From the NCBI GenBank assembly GCA_038496675.1, contig CM076652.1, positions 2,371,893 to 2,435,892 on the forward strand: 64,000 nucleotides of DNA, given 5' to 3'. Of this stretch, positions 24,080-37,769 are shown one piece after another. Made by a program: the position numbers and the translations under genes. Numbering within the stretch: position 1 is the stretch's first letter; each line of letters starts with the position of its first letter. A model generated the notes under the pieces. That model ran no database searches and had not been told where the DNA came from. It saw only the letters and a program-made list of their open reading frames with translations. The stretch is from Rachycentron canadum (Eukaryota > Chordata > Actinopteri > Carangiformes > Rachycentridae).

Positions 24080-24468
24080 NNNNNNNNNNNNNNNNNNNNN
24101 NNNNNNNNNNNNNNNNNNNNNNNNNNNNNNNNNNNNNNNNNNNNNNNNNNNNNNNNNNNNNNNNNNNNNNNNNNNNNNNNNNNNNNNNNNNNNNNNNNNN
24201 NNNNNNNNNNNNNNNNNNNNNNNNNNNNNNNNNNNNNNNNNNNNNNNNNNNNNNNNNNNNNNNNNNNNNNNNNNNNNNNNNNNNNNNNNNNNNNNNNNNN
24301 NNNNNNNNNNNNNNNNNNNNNNNNNNNNNNNNNNNNNNNNNNNNNNNNNNNNNNNNNNNNNNNNNNNNNNNNNNNNNNNNNNNNNNNNNNNNNNNNNNNN
24401 NNNNNNNNNNNNNNNNNNNNNNNNNNNNNNNNNNNNNNNNNNNNNNNNNNNNNNNNNNNNNNNNNNNN
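24080..24468. other. Assembly gap (389 N)
   Basis: The run of N is flanked by a C homopolymer (24064-24077) and a CCACCACCCC sequence, so the gap probably sits in a low-complexity C-rich tract. The protein frames across it are artefacts. Confidence 1.
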
Positions 24469-24687
24469 CCACCACCCCAGCCCCCCGCCCTCCTCCACTT
24501 CCCACAACCCCTATTTAACCAGCACCAGTTAATCCCCAGGGGAACATAAAGCAGAGTCGTTGGGAGGGGCGTGTGCGCTCACTCATGTGAAGGCAAGAAA
24601 AGCTTGCTTTCATGTCGGAGCAGCCGAGGGCCTCGCCGCACTCTGGGCCCCCCGCACGGACAAATGAAGATGTGAGGACGATGGTCA

Positions 24688-24736
24688 AAGTGACGGACGG
24701 ACGGATGGACGGACGGATAGATGGATGGACAGACAG
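24688..24736. repeat. Tetranucleotide GGAC/GGAT tract
   Basis: Imperfect GGAC, GGAT and GACA repeats, about 48 bp. Confidence 0.85.
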
Positions 24737-27700
24737 CCTGAGGCTCCAGGCCCTCACAGCTAATGGCAGCTGTTCATCATCCACAAACAATCAATTTTTC
24801 TTCTGCATGTTCTGCAGCTCTCATGTTACTTTTACACACCGAAGCTTTTCTTCCAAAAATATATGATGCATCAACTTGCAAAATCCTTAGAGATGGAGAT
24901 TTCAACTCTTAGGTCCAGTTTATCAGAGCTGTACAATGATTGCAGCAACATTTTAATGTAACACGTGATGGAGGCTGTTGCGCTGGAGCATAAAATCAAA
25001 TTGGTTATTTTCTTAATTAATAGGTGGCGTCTGGACCAAAGTTATTCAGTTTGCTATCATGTACAGAAAAGAGCAAATACTCACATTTTTTCACATTTTA
25101 GAGAGAAGTGATTCAAATGATCTATCAATTACCAAAATGGCTGCTATTTATTTTTCTGTCAACTCAACTCAAGAAACTGATCTTTACAACTGACCCTGAG
25201 AGCAGGAACATTCCTGACACTTCTGTGTACAAGCGCACAAAGATATTCATCATTTAGACGTGATGTCTAAAGAGTCTTTTTCATTTCAAAGATTTCCCTC
25301 CTTTTTTTTTTTTTTTTTTTACAAGTTTCTAATCTATTTATTGCAAAGATTTTTGTACCAATCCTGTAACCTGAGACATTAGGTCCTGATCTTTGTGTTT
25401 AAACGCTTTTCATGACAACAAATGCAGAGTTTCCCACAGGATCATAATGTATTTGCCTTCTGGGTGATTGTTGGGCTGTTCAAGTGCTGCTGGGAAACTC
25501 CAAAGTCCAAAACAAAAAAAAAACAAAAAACAAAAAAGCCAAACAAACCTAAAAGTGTCCTGTCATTTAAATGCTTTGGATTTGAATTCTCAAAATATTG
25601 ATTCATTTAAAATTACATTTCTGTGTATGTGAAGCAGAACTAAGAAGCAGTTTTTCCAATCAATTAGTTTGTGCATGAACGCACCATTTCAGTACTTTCT
25701 TTTCACTTCCTGCTGCATTTCTATGAAAACCTTAGGAAGGAAAAAAAAAAAAAAGACGTCATCCAGAGTTTTCTAATCATATATATGGATCACAATATCT
25801 GCCCCCCCCCCCCAGCCAAGTGTGAGTCACACCCTCCACTTCCTCTGAATGGAAATAGGACAGAAAACTAATCGGACAAGGAACAAGTTGGCAACGAGCC
25901 AGACGCAAAACGCAGCGAGCTCGGAGAGACAACACGGCGTGGTGTTGGGTTTGGTAGCTCTCCTCTCTGTGCCATTAAACCCAGTCAGATGTGTGTTCAT
26001 GCTTGGGCTCACACGGCAGAGCGGGGAGCGATGCGACAGCTTGTCGGAGCTCAGACACATTGTTGCTGCTAAATGAAGCGAGCACGTTGCAGGCGAGGCT
26101 GCTGTCAGCGCCGCTCCTGGGCCTGGGCCTGGGCCTGGGGAGGGAGGAAGGAGGAGGCTGAGGAGGAGGAGGGGCCTGTAGACTCAGGTTAGTGTGTTTA
26201 CATTCAGTGTGGCTCAAGTGTAAACGATAAGCATCATATCCGCCTGCGGGAGCCACCAAACCCTGCGGCTGTTTGGTTGATGTCAGTTGACAGGAGTGGT
26301 GAGGAGCGGTGGTGGCAGGGCGCTGGGTGTGGACGCCACTTCACCTTAAGAGGTGTGGAAAGGAGATGAGGCTGAGTGGCAGGTGATCATCTGTGTCACC
26401 TTCCTCCTCCCTCACATCACTAGAGATGGGGGGGGGGGGGGTCTGTTGTGTGAATGGTTGGGGGGAGGTAAAAGCTCCTGTCAGACCCCGTGTTGCTGCA
26501 GCGCGAACGGCTCAGAGAGGAAAAAAGATCTGACGTGACAGGTGAGAGGGGAGGCGAACACCCACCCCTCCCGGCTCCCGTAATGCTCCTTTAACCCCGA
26601 TCTCAGTTCAAACGCACCCGTCTCATCAAAGCCCTCCGGAGCGATACGAGACGAGTCCAAGTGTCACAGCTACTTCGCCTGCACAGGTTTGTTTGTTCCA
26701 CCAAATCCTGCAGAACAAGAGCCTGAAGGTAACACAGCAGGGCCTGAAAGGTCCTATTCCACACCTGTCATTTAAATGTCTCATGTGGTTTAAGACAGTT
26801 TACACAGTGTTTCTACTCAAAGTAGATGATGCTGGAGATGATCCACTGTCGGTGTCACTGAAAAAAAATGATCTGATGATGACAAGAAATGTGTTTTAAA
26901 CTCTACTGAGAGAAAGACGTTACTGAAATGTGTCTGGACCAGTGGACATCAGGGGTAAAGACCAGTGGAGATCCACCATAAAACATGGAAATAAATGGAG
27001 AGTGTGGAAGGTTCTTCAAGTATGTTGAAATTAAAAATAATAGTTATAGATAAAATCTATCCCTGCACAAATAAAACTTAATTAGTTAAATCTGTGAAGA
27101 TAGACCAAATAACTCAAGTGATCTCACCAAAGGCTCAAAAGTCTCTCCAACAAACACATATCATAGAACTTCACAAAGATAAGTTCATAATTGGAAAATG
27201 TTATGTTTAAATGTTTAATTTTGGGATATGAAATTCCAAATATATATCTGGGAAACATTAAAGACGCACTGATGAGAAAAGAGGTAGACTGAGGTATTGT
27301 TTGAGAACTGGAGAGAATATATCTTATTTACATGAGACAACACTTGTAAACCCAATAAAGACTCAAACAAACCCTGATAAACTAACATCTCCAGTGGGAG
27401 GTTTGAGTATTTACAGCTTCAATAAAGCTCACACATTTCTCCCAGTCAGAACCGAGAGTTTTATTGAGAAAAGCACAGTCTGATATACTTCAAATATCAC
27501 CTTGAAGTATTCGTCAAGTACTCTCCTGTTGATCAGTCGGTGGTGTGTCTCTTTGTCCTCTCTGCCTCCAGTTGTAGTTTCGTCACGTCGAGCAGCCCTC
27601 CAGGGAAAACGTGAGTTCTGTAATTAAGTTTGTTTTTTTTTTCCACCTCCAAGTCTGCCAGCCATCCAAAACCCTCCTTTTCCCATCCACTCCCACTCAG

Positions 27701-28339
27701 GCAGCTCCAGGAGCCCCTGAATGGGCATCAATTATTCAAATTAGAGCTCCAACTGACAAAAAGCCAATTCCAGTTAATCCCACCAACCCCCCCTCCTCCT
27801 CCCCAAATTTATATCTGGCGATTAGCTGGAGAAGCTAATCATTATGCTTTCTAATTGACTAAATGAGTCGACAAAGGGAGAAAGCACAGATATCAGTAAT
27901 TACCAGCCGGGGAGTCAAGCAGGGGCTGCTGGGAGTGAAGTGGAGAACTGAACTGCTGGAGCGATGCTGATGCCAACAAGTGGCTAAAAGACACTTCACT
28001 GCTGCTCATATCTGGGGAGTTTACTGCCGACAAATGGACGTCTGAGGGCGAACTGTCCTTAAAGGTGCTGTCCTCCAAGAAAAAAAACACAGCATCATCA
28101 GTTCAGTAAACGCTGATTTGTCAGTACTCGTTGGGGCGGACGCAGGGTCAAATTGGTCAGTTCCTCTTTTGTCTCCCACCAACAGCTGATGATCACGGTT
28201 TCTTTTACACGTTACTGCGACGGCACCACTTGGGTCATTAATGTAACCGTGATGGGTTAGGTCCTATGACCTAATAACTACACCCCTCTAACGTCTTAGA
28301 ATCATTCTTCATGAGCGTTTTGAAGCCATTGTGACTTTT

Positions 28340-28735
28340 TGAAACTATATTTGGAGGAGAAGGTGGAGCTGACCTGCTCTGTCCTCTATCCTGATTGGGT
28401 GGTACAGTCTGTCAATCACAGTGTAGCCACGCCCCCTAATTCATCCCCTGCTTTCTGGTCTATTTTCCTCTAAATGGACCATCATTTAAAAAATGAACAT
28501 CATGTTGTATTGAAGACTTGAAACTAGAGACTGAGACCATAAACTCATTAGGAAAACGTTTACTGAGCTAATAAATCAAGGGAGAAGTAGGGACATTTTC
28601 CCATAGACTTCAATACAATCTGACTTCTTTAACAACCAGTGGAGTCGCCCCCTGATGGTCATTAGAGAGAATGAAGGGTTAAGGTTTGACTTTACAGACC
28701 TAGAGTCTACGACCACTTTTATAGATAGTCAATGG
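28340..28735 (-). repeat. R1 dispersed repeat, copy e
   Basis: In the minus direction it has the full order from CATTCTCTCTAATGACC to GTGGCTACACTGTGATTG and CTCCACCTTCTCCTCCAAAT. It stops before the GATGGCCGAC end. GACCACTTTTATAGATAGTC at 28709-28728 marks the opposite terminus. Confidence 0.85.
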
Positions 28736-29070
28736 TTTTAACATAGCAACTAACACAGATACAGGATAAATAAAGTTATGTGCATAAGAAATTATTTATC
28801 TTACATTAATGCCATGAATGTGACTTGTATCTAATGTAATGGATAGTGAGTTAAATGTTTTATTATTATTATCACAACTATCCCTTCATTGCGTTGGTGA
28901 GTTTCCAAAGCCTGGAGAAGGCTGCACCCACAGTGGACTCTGACGAGGTCTGGAGAAAGTGCACTCAGGGAGGATTTTGGACAGCAGCACTCTGCCGTCC
29001 AGACTTCATGGTTATGCGCCCATAAATGGAGTCTGCAAGAGTGTTGATGTCCGGACATTTGGATTCAGAC

Positions 29071-29094
29071 TGTGTGTGTGTGTGTGTGTGTGTG
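29071..29094. repeat. (TG)12 microsatellite
   Basis: Twelve perfect TG dinucleotides in the intron, about 760 bp from the exon at 29852. Confidence 0.95.
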
Positions 29095-29851
29095 GGGCTG
29101 AAAAAGAGCATCTGTGCTCAGTGAAGATGTACAGAATAAATGAAACGATCAAATGACAGTGTCTGTTCACAGGACTGAGAAAGTATATTATGGATACTGC
29201 ACTAAACACAGAGTAACTGTATATATAAATGTGTTACTGTAGATTTCTACATTCTATTTTACTCTTGTTAGGGTTTTGGGCAACAGCCAGAATTTTTCAA
29301 TAATTTCAATACAGTCCAGCCCAGAAGTTACAATAATATTATGTTCAGTTTTTGATTTGATGATTATATTATTGAATTTCATATGTCAACAATATTAATA
29401 TTATTTCTTTATATATTTATATTTTGAATTTTCTAAAGATAATAAATAAAGTATATTTCTATTGAATACCGGCTCAAGGCTATTTCAGGGTCCAGTGAAA
29501 ATGGTAGGAAACAGTGACAGTGAGGGTTCAACTGAAAATGTAATACAGTGGATTATCAGTTATAAATAAAGTTTGATTCAAAGGAGAAAAAGGGGGGATT
29601 GCTGTGGTTATTTTTGTTTGCAAAGACAAAGCGGATGCTCTACAGAGGATATTTCAGTATTATTTGACTTATATCTGTCCTCCAGGCAAAGGAGGGTCAG
29701 GTTAAACCTACTGGGGGCCACAGTCCCCGGCCTCCAGAGTGGTGGGCGGGAATGTTTCCTCTGCTCCACCTGTGCACCACAACTAGCATCATCGTGGTCT
29801 GTCCTGTGATTCTCACATATAATTACCGCGATCCAGTGACAGCCGGTGTAC

Positions 29852-30039
29852 CTGTTTCCGTGGACGTGGGAAACGCAGAAGGCGTAGCTGTAGTGCAGCA
29901 GCGTGGGGTCGACCAGGGCATTGTTCTCTGAGTAATCCATCAGGCCCTTCAGGTAGCTCAGGTGGCGGTGGCAGCCTCGAACGCCGTACCGAGCGCAGTA
30001 CTCGTCCAGGACGAACACCTGACCGGGACTGAACCAACC
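29852..30039 (-). CDS. cadps2: CADPS2 exon: conserved GWFSPGQVFVLDEYCAR segment
   Basis: This 188-bp exon reads GWFSPGQVFVLDEYCARYGV, then RGCHRHLSYLKGLMDYSENN, ALVDPTLLHYSYAFCVSHV and HGN, ending two bases into an Arg codon. It is one of the best-conserved stretches of the family, between the PH and MUN domains. EYCARYGVRG matches CADPS2. The acceptor AG is at 30040-30041 and the donor is GTACAC at 29851. The open frame continues past the donor into intron, so the exon must be cut there. Confidence 0.95.
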
Positions 30040-30799
30040 CTGAAGACAAAAAAAAAAACACAAACACCAGACCTGTCAAACTTTATCACCAAACTAACAG
30101 CTCATTAAAGCTGCAATATCAAGAAGGCAATGTCATTATACACATCTGTAGAATTTATTTTTACACCAACATTTTATTTTAGAGTCGTCATTTTAGAGCA
30201 TCAGAGCATCAACATTTGCTCTTTGTTTTACACTTATTACTGGTATAGCTGTGAAAAACTGCACTGCAGTTTACCTGCAACCAAAGTCTTTATTTCCAAA
30301 CCTGAAAGGACCAGAGTTGATTATTTTTCATGGAGTTAAATACAACAGCTTCCTGAAAACAGACAGCAAACACTCTCAAATGCTGTTTGTCAGAGCAGTT
30401 TGACTCAACCTTGGAGGGTAAAAAGACAAAACTTAAAAAGGTAATTTTCCCCCAAATGTATCAGAAGATTTAATTACACTTTTTAAAAGTGAACCTCAGC
30501 TTCCTGCCAGGAGACAAAATCACGACTGCAATGAAAAGACTCAACAAACTCAATAAAAATCCTCAATACTTTACCACAATTAAACAGAGATGTGTAAAGG
30601 TTAACCCTCCAACTATTAATTCTCTGCTAGAGCAAAAAAAAAAAGCAGAAGCAGAAAGGTGTGGAACGACTGGAACACCCTGAGATGTTCATTAGTTCAT
30701 TCATCCTGCACGTAATCACTAAATTAGGCATGAAACTTACAACGCTAATTAAGATTCCTCACGGAAGGAACATTAACAAATTAGCACTTCCACCGAGCT

Positions 30800-30800
<1 letters not shown>

Positions 30801-30870
<70 letters not shown>
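30801..30870. repeat. (AC)35 microsatellite
   Basis: Thirty-five perfect AC dinucleotides in the intron. Confidence 0.97.
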
Positions 30871-30872
<2 letters not shown>

Positions 30873-31059
30873 CAGTCGTGGCTCTCCGCCCGGCAACAGG
30901 CGACCCAAGAGAGGAGATGAGCTGCAGAGAAACAGTTAGATTTTTCCCTCAGGTTTGTTCCTGCGTCAGATTATCTGCTGGTTGAACGATGAAAGACACA
31001 GTTTCTATGGTGAAATGACACAAGTCAAATAAAGGACATGAGATTTACAGAGAGACGAC

Positions 31060-31165
31060 CGGCTGGAGAGGGTCACCTGTCCATCACAGGGCCGACTTAT
31101 AGAGAGATTTATCGTGAAGCCACCGTGTCTTTGGATCTAGGGAGGAAGCTGGAGAACCTCAGGAT
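31060..31165 (+). repeat. L2-like fragment
   Basis: GGTCACCTGTCCATCACAGG, then GGAGGAAGCTGGAGAACCT, resembles the same LINE/SINE segment as 18940-19140 but is more decayed. Confidence 0.5.
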
Positions 31166-31254
31166 ACTGGATTGTTAAACTAAACACAAAGAATATGGAG
31201 CAGAGGCTCGAGGCAAAAGTGGAGGTCAGGTGATGTAGGGGGCTGGGATGGGAG

Positions 31255-31450
31255 ACCACCACCTGTCAACCCTCTGTGACATCACCCCTTGGTTTGTGAG
31301 CTGCCATTTTGAATCCTCCTGTTTATAATTTGTCTGTCAGCCATGTTTGTTTGTTTTTTCAGTAGAAACCATATTTGGAGGAGAAGGTGGAGCTGAGGAG
31401 GAGTGAGGGGTGGAGCTGACCTGCTCTGTGAACCTACGTCCACTTCATAG
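31255..31450 (-). repeat. R1 dispersed repeat, copy f (end portion)
   Basis: It reads in the minus direction from GAGCAGGTCAGCTCCACC through CTCCTCCAAATATGG, ACAAATTATAAACAGGAGG and CAAACCAAGGGGTGATGTCA. The first half of R1 is missing. Confidence 0.75.
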
Positions 31451-33281
31451 ACGACCACTGTCATCGTCATTGGTTCTTTCAGCCACGACAAAGATGAACC
31501 AATCATTAAAAACAACACTGCGAGTCCACAATTCTTCCTGGTAACTATCATAGATATAAATATATTATAATATAAAACATCATGTGATCAAAGGAGTAAC
31601 TGAGTTCACTGATGTAAGAAACACAGTTTGAAGAAAACCATCATCATTACTCAGTTTTATCTTCATGTTCAATGGTTTCTCATGTTTTAAGGGTAAAGTT
31701 ATGATTGAACCAGCAGAAATAAATTTTCGATTATTCAGTGCGATTGCCAAATGTCACTAAATGAGAAAAAGCAGAGTTTGAAAACTTTTGGATGTTTGGT
31801 TTTTTTGAATTACTGGTGTTTACATGAGCTTGTTTGACAAATCTGACAAACGCTGCTTCATGATCAATAACAACATTGTCAGGATGTGTAGTCGATCGTG
31901 GTTTAGCGTTTTCTGTATGTATTTATATATTTTTCTGTTGTTTCTGTATTTAGAAGCTTTATGTCTGTCACCAAGAACAGAAATGACTGGATGTTGTTGT
32001 CTGAACCCAGAGAAAGTGCATCATCCTCATCATGAGTCTTCAGAGTAACGATCGCCTGAGTACGACATTGAGTCTTTAACTGCATTAAAAGATCATTTGA
32101 GGACTTGAAATCAGACGACATCATTTCCAGGATTTTATATAGACTCAAGCTGCCTGTCAGGGTTAACTGGACCTGGCAGTTTCCTCCTCTGCAGGCCTTT
32201 TAGTGTCCCCCCCGCCCACCTCCCCCTCTGCTCCCCTTCCTTCCAGTCTTCAGTTTGTTTGTCGTCTCTCTCCAGTTTCTTTCTTCATTTCTCTCTCTCC
32301 GTCTGTGAGCTCGAGCTATTAATATCACACCACGTAGAGAGAGAGGGGCCTGCTGACGGGCGTGAAGCGACAAGATGTTCCTCTGTGACAAACAGATGGC
32401 GAACTCCAGTCTTGGCGCTGACCGCTCAATTAGTGGCTAACGAGCCGACTGCCTCGTTAGCTCCTCCGTCAGCCGCGGCTGCACGTCTCCGGTGTCAGAG
32501 CGCCGGCGTCCACCGCCTCTCCTCCGAGGAGTGACACAACCCCCCCCCCCCAAAAAAAAAAGAAAAAGAAAGAAAGTGAAAGCAGCATGTGGTTGTGAGG
32601 CAGCGAACACCTCAGCTCGCCGCGCGTCACCTGACCGCAGACGCCTCACAGGGAACTGGGAGGGAGGATTCTTCAGTCTTTCTTCTCGAGGGGGTTCAAG
32701 ACTGGGTTTGGCACCTGGAACCGTTTTCTGGTCCAAAAATCCCAGCGACCCTGACAGTCAGAGAGCTGCCAGTTTGCCACGTGAATTTAGTTTAGTTAAA
32801 AGATAAAATATTAGCGTTTGCGTCTTTGTGATCTCAGAAGTCGATCCTGTGTTCAAGCCGACGGACGATGTTGGGGTTCAACCTCAAACTCTCAATGACC
32901 TGAAACTATCGACTGGGTTTTATTTTGAGAGCGAGCAGGTGGCTGCTCCTAATTGCTATGATCATTTTCTAAAAGTAGAATTATTGATCATTCGCTGAAA
33001 ACAAATGTCTTCTCTCCCTCTACGATGTGAGGAGTCGCTGCGTCTCAGTTTTCCGTTGGTTTGACAATGACATTAAGTAACAATCAATTATTGATCAATA
33101 GTTTATCTAATAATCACAATAATAACCACATTTTTTCTTCTGGCAAAATCAAACAACAACACACACAGGTTCACCAGCTGAAGTGGAGACACTGACGTCT
33201 TCACATCATGAGACAGTCACATCTCAACAACCAGAACATCCTGAAGTTGACCCGATGATTGGCAGCACTCCCCAGTGGATA

Positions 33282-33546
33282 TACAGCCATAACATTATGA
33301 CCACTGGCCTAATATTGTGTTGGTCCTGACCCTGGAGGTCTGGACTCCTCTAGACCTCTGAAGCTGAGCTGTGGTATCTGGACCCAGACCTCAGCAGCAG
33401 ATCCTTTAAGTCCTGAAGTTGTGAGGTGGAGCCTCCATGGATCAGACTTGTTGGTCCAGCTCATCCCACAGATGCTGGACTGGACTGAGATCTGGGGGAT
33501 TTGGAGCCAAGTCAACACCTTGAACTGGTTGTTGTTGCTCAAACCA
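33282..33546 (-). mobile_element. Tc1-like transposon fragment
   Basis: It is an end piece of the family at 14450-15478: TACAGCCATAACATTATGAC, then the C-terminal transposase sequence on the minus strand (for example PPDLSPVQHLWDEL, WVQIPQLSFRGLEESRPPGS and GPTQY). The inner boundary at about 33546 is abrupt. Confidence 0.8.
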
Positions 33547-36500
33547 TTCAACCCTATTCTTTAGTGCCACTGTAAAAAAGGCTGATATATGTCCCGTCCA
33601 CCAGCAGAGAGACGAGTTCTATTCTCAGATAGGTAAAAGAAACAACCACTGCTTTTATCAGAAAAATACACAAAATACGAATATTGGTAAATCTCTTTGA
33701 ACATTTTTATGTTTGGCTTTTTTCCTTTGAGGTCATCGGTTCATCTCCATGTAAACACCCCAACACAATCTGGAGCCCCTCTTCTCTTCTTCTGCAGGTT
33801 CCTCTAATTAGCGCAAACACAACTCAATCACTGCGAAGCTTCAGATTCAAAGGAGCGGGAGCAGGAGCCGTGTGCATGCATAGATCTGAGTAATTACATT
33901 AGAGTGTATGATGGTAGAGCTCCACAGGAAGTTAATTTGCCAGCAGGACAATCAGACAGGACTGATGGGAGGATGAGGACACCTGAGTCCCCGTCCTCCA
34001 CAAAAGTACAGGGGGAGACAAAGACGTCTCAAGGCTGAGGGAAACCAAAGTGGGTCAGATTAATGACGCAAGAGATTAAAGGACCGTGGAGAGGTAAATA
34101 TTGAGTCTTGAGATGCTGTCCAGTTCAGTGCTCATTCTCCACGATCCTGTGACCTTTTTCCTTCTGCTTCACCAGCCAGAGGTTCAGGGAAGTTGGGGGG
34201 TGGTGGGAGGGGTGGAGGGGGGGTCCTGGGACGATGACAGGCTGCTGATGACCTTTGTGAGGGAAAAGTGTATTGGAAACGAAGGGTTCTCTGTGTGTGT
34301 GTCTTCATGGAGAAAATATGTATTTGTATGGACATTTGTCATTGACACACACTGACAGTTTTAATTCACAAAGTCATATTTGGACCAGATTGGTGTTAAC
34401 TTCATTTTCATTTCCGGTGGCGATCTAATGGTTGTGTCTAAAATCACGAGGAGACATTCACGGTAAAACACTGGCATGTTTGGTGCAGCCATATAAAGTT
34501 AAAGGGAAACACTTCCCGCAGCGATGGCTGGTTGAAGCTGCATCTTTGGCGGTTCTTTACGACCTGTGGGAGGTTCGTCAGAACTGAACCGACACGTTTG
34601 TGTGATGATGATTTTTCTTGGTTTGCACTTTAAAAAGTCAACTGTGCCTTTTTCTGAATGCTGTCCCACTGCTTTGGATTGGGCTGACTCAAGAACTGTC
34701 AGAAAGACATTTGAGCTGGACCTCAACGCTCCACCGGCAGCTTCACTGAGGGGATCTGACCTTTCTACTACACTGATCCAGTCTGCGAGACTCTGGGGCC
34801 CCAGCTACAAACCAAATTTCTACCTAATTACTGTTGTTGTTGTTGTTGGGTTCAACTCTTTGTGAATAAAATATGACCCCGTCTATGACATGAATCCAAG
34901 CCACTTCTCAACAGATGTCCCCCCACGCCGAGGCACTGGCCTTTTCTCAGAGTGTTTGGTGAAAAGGGGGCTCAGGTTGGAACACAAAGCCCGAGAGTTT
35001 TCACAAAAGGCTGAGGAGAGAAAAGCTGGAGGGGCAGTGTGAATGGATCGGTCTAATTGCAGAGCTGGAAGGGGTCCTGGTGAGGCAGGTAGAGAAATGA
35101 AAGAAGCACAGATGTCACTCTGGGGAACATCTCCTGGTTTTTAAAAGACAAGAACACAACGCAACACATGTCAGAACGAGCCGGCTCCTCCAGATCTGCC
35201 TCGGATTGTGTTTGAGGTTTAGAGTCCAATGACGGTCATCAGGAGATTAGAAAGGATGTTTTAACCCTGAACAAGGAGCACTTCAAGTTTTGATGTAGAA
35301 AGGGGTCAAAAAATATGGACTATTTCTATTCTCTGGTCATGTTTGGTGGATTCTGAAAAAAAAAAGTGATTTTCAAAATGTTGATTTTCAGAAAAATTAA
35401 CAGAGACCAGGTTTGAGTTTTAAAACTCAGTCATTTTAGTTGAAAATGTAGCATCATTTAGAAAATCAACCCATCTGAACCATCAACGCTGATGAAAACT
35501 GATATTTGAAATATATCATGTTAATCATATATTTGTGAAAATGTGATGATAGCAGATGTCCAGCCTTTTGTTTTTCAGGTCATCTTGTTGAATTTCTACT
35601 GTTTGTTAAGTGTTATTGTTCTTTTTGTAGGATTTTCTCTCTCTTCACATCCCTACACTCATGTTTGAGTCTATTTCATTTGACAAAAAAGAAACAAAAC
35701 ACACAACAAACAAGTTTAAGATGAATCTGCCTGATCCCTTTTTTTTTGCTCTATAGATATAGTGACTATATCATGATGGTGACTCCTTTTGGCCGCAGTA
35801 ATCATGTTGAGAAGACCTGATATTATGACGTCCCAGTATCTGTATCAAACCATTTAAAAGATGCAGAAACACACACATACATCGTTTAACTGTAAATCCA
35901 CTTTTACATGATGTAAATTTAAAGTCCAAAACATTACATCAGCTATCAGCAGCGCCTCCGGTCTTAGGACGAACTTCGTGCAGAAGAGGTCGTCTTCCCC
36001 ACGATGACTGAAATCAGGAAACCAGTTGATACAAATAGTTCTTTAAGGACTAAAAGAAAATAGTCCTGTTCTTATCTCTTCATTGGTTTCCATTGTCCCT
36101 GTGGTTCTATGTGTCCACAGCCAGACTGGGGCTCTCAACCCATCATTGTAAATAAAGTTCATGAGTTGACAACGTACAAATTTCCTGTGGAGATTTTAAT
36201 GAAAAGAATCAAACCAACGCTCAGCCTACTTCTAACCCTAAAACCACGTTTCCTTCCAAAATGTCCTCACTCTGTCAGGAAAATACTTTTATTTGGTCCT
36301 CACTCACACCTGTCCATACTGGATAACTCCTCACTGTTGCCCCCTTGTGTCAGGGGTGGAACCAGCAGAGGGTGAAAGTCAGACGTTTCTGAGTAACGTG
36401 ACAAACACTGGTCTGCAGGTTCAGGTCAGGTCCTTATAACTGAAGGCCTTTATGAGCTGGTGATGACCTGTCAGTCAACTAGTCTAACAAGTCATCGGAG

Positions 36501-36937
36501 ACTCTGGTCCAGGTCTCCAGCTCTGGGCTGACTCACACTTGACTTGTTTACTTGCTTCACAGCAGCAGACACATCCTCTCTGGTCTTGACCAGACTCAAA
36601 CAGAAGGCTGGTGGGTTTAAACCCGTCTTGTCTGAAGAGATGATGAGGCTCCATGTTTTAGAAAAACCATTATTATGAACAGAAGGAACAGACTGTAACA
36701 GAAGTAAATGTCAGTCATATCTGCCCAGTCTGGGGTTCATGGCTCTGACAACACAAATGCCCTCATGTCCAACCCCTCACTTATTTAGGTTTGAGCCCTC
36801 CACCCCTCCTCCTCCCCCTCTCCCTCCTCCATTCAGTCAGCCCAGCAGTTGTCCATGAGGGTCATGTTCTTATGTGGAAAGTATTGATTAGAGCATTTAT
36901 CCTCTCAATCAGTGTGAGAGAGCCCCCCAGGCTTAAG

Positions 36938-36939
<2 letters not shown>

Positions 36940-36969
<30 letters not shown>

Positions 36970-36972
36970 GAG
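36940..36972. repeat. (AG)n microsatellite
   Basis: AG repeats with one GGG interruption. Confidence 0.9.
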
Positions 36973-37769
36973 GTCTAATCTTACAATTTCATACTGTCTC
37001 CTGAGAACTTTTAGTTTCTTCTTCTTTCTCATTCTTTACCTCTTGCTCTGAATCCTTTTATTTAGTAGTAGTAAAGAGTTCACACAATTAAATGTTTGTT
37101 TTGTCATTATCATAGAAAAGTGATGACAACAAAATTTCTGTAATTTATGTCTCATGGAAAATGTGTAAAGTTGTCATTGAAATACAGGGGAACTGGTTTC
37201 CAGTATTCCCAGCAACAGTTTTCTTTACCTACTAACTTCAGCACTGTGTCTCTTCAGGTTCTAACATGCTGCTTATGATTGGATGTTTCAATTAAAACAC
37301 TACGTGAACCAACCTCAGCAATTAATCATTCTGTGTATAGGGAGTCAGAAGTTCCCTGAGACATGGTGGCATCTCCAATATGGATGATCGAGAACCGGTT
37401 CCAGGTCATCGGGACTCAGAATCAGAATCGTTTGACTGAGTTCATCAAATAATGACGTCAAACTTTCAGGAAGGTGGAGTCATGGCGAGGAGGAAGACAC
37501 GGTCCTGATTACGACGGTGGTGGTGATGTCTGTACAACGGTCTTTTAAAGTCAGTGGAAAGTGAAGCATCTTTCTCCTCAACATGGGCTTCAATTCCTGG
37601 GATGTCACGTGTTTCAGTCTCTGCAGCTTCTCTGCTGAGCAGCACGTCTGTTACTGTCCTGTGTTATGGGTGAGAGCTGAATTGTTAGGACACCAGCTCT
37701 GAGCAGGTGTCCCCTGGATTGAATCTCAGCCCTTTCTGACTCCCCATTACCCGTCAGACTCGGAGACCG

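Larger units (their letters stand above)
21519..29851 (-). other. 8.3-kb intron with assembly gap
   Basis: It holds R1 copy d (21940-22345), the N gap (24080-24468), a GGAC/GGAT tetramer tract (24688-24736), a C homopolymer before 25815, a GGGCCT repeat (26117-26140), R1 copy e (28340-28735) and a GT tract (29071-29094). The intervals 22350-24000, 24800-26050 and 26660-27600 show nothing. 27630-27880 has clustered TAAT sites. 29200-29560 is plain AT-rich DNA. Confidence 0.65.

Noticed and set aside
30489..30683. 64-codon Lys-rich plus-strand frame
   Set aside because: A-rich intronic sequence with no homology; coding use is unsupported.
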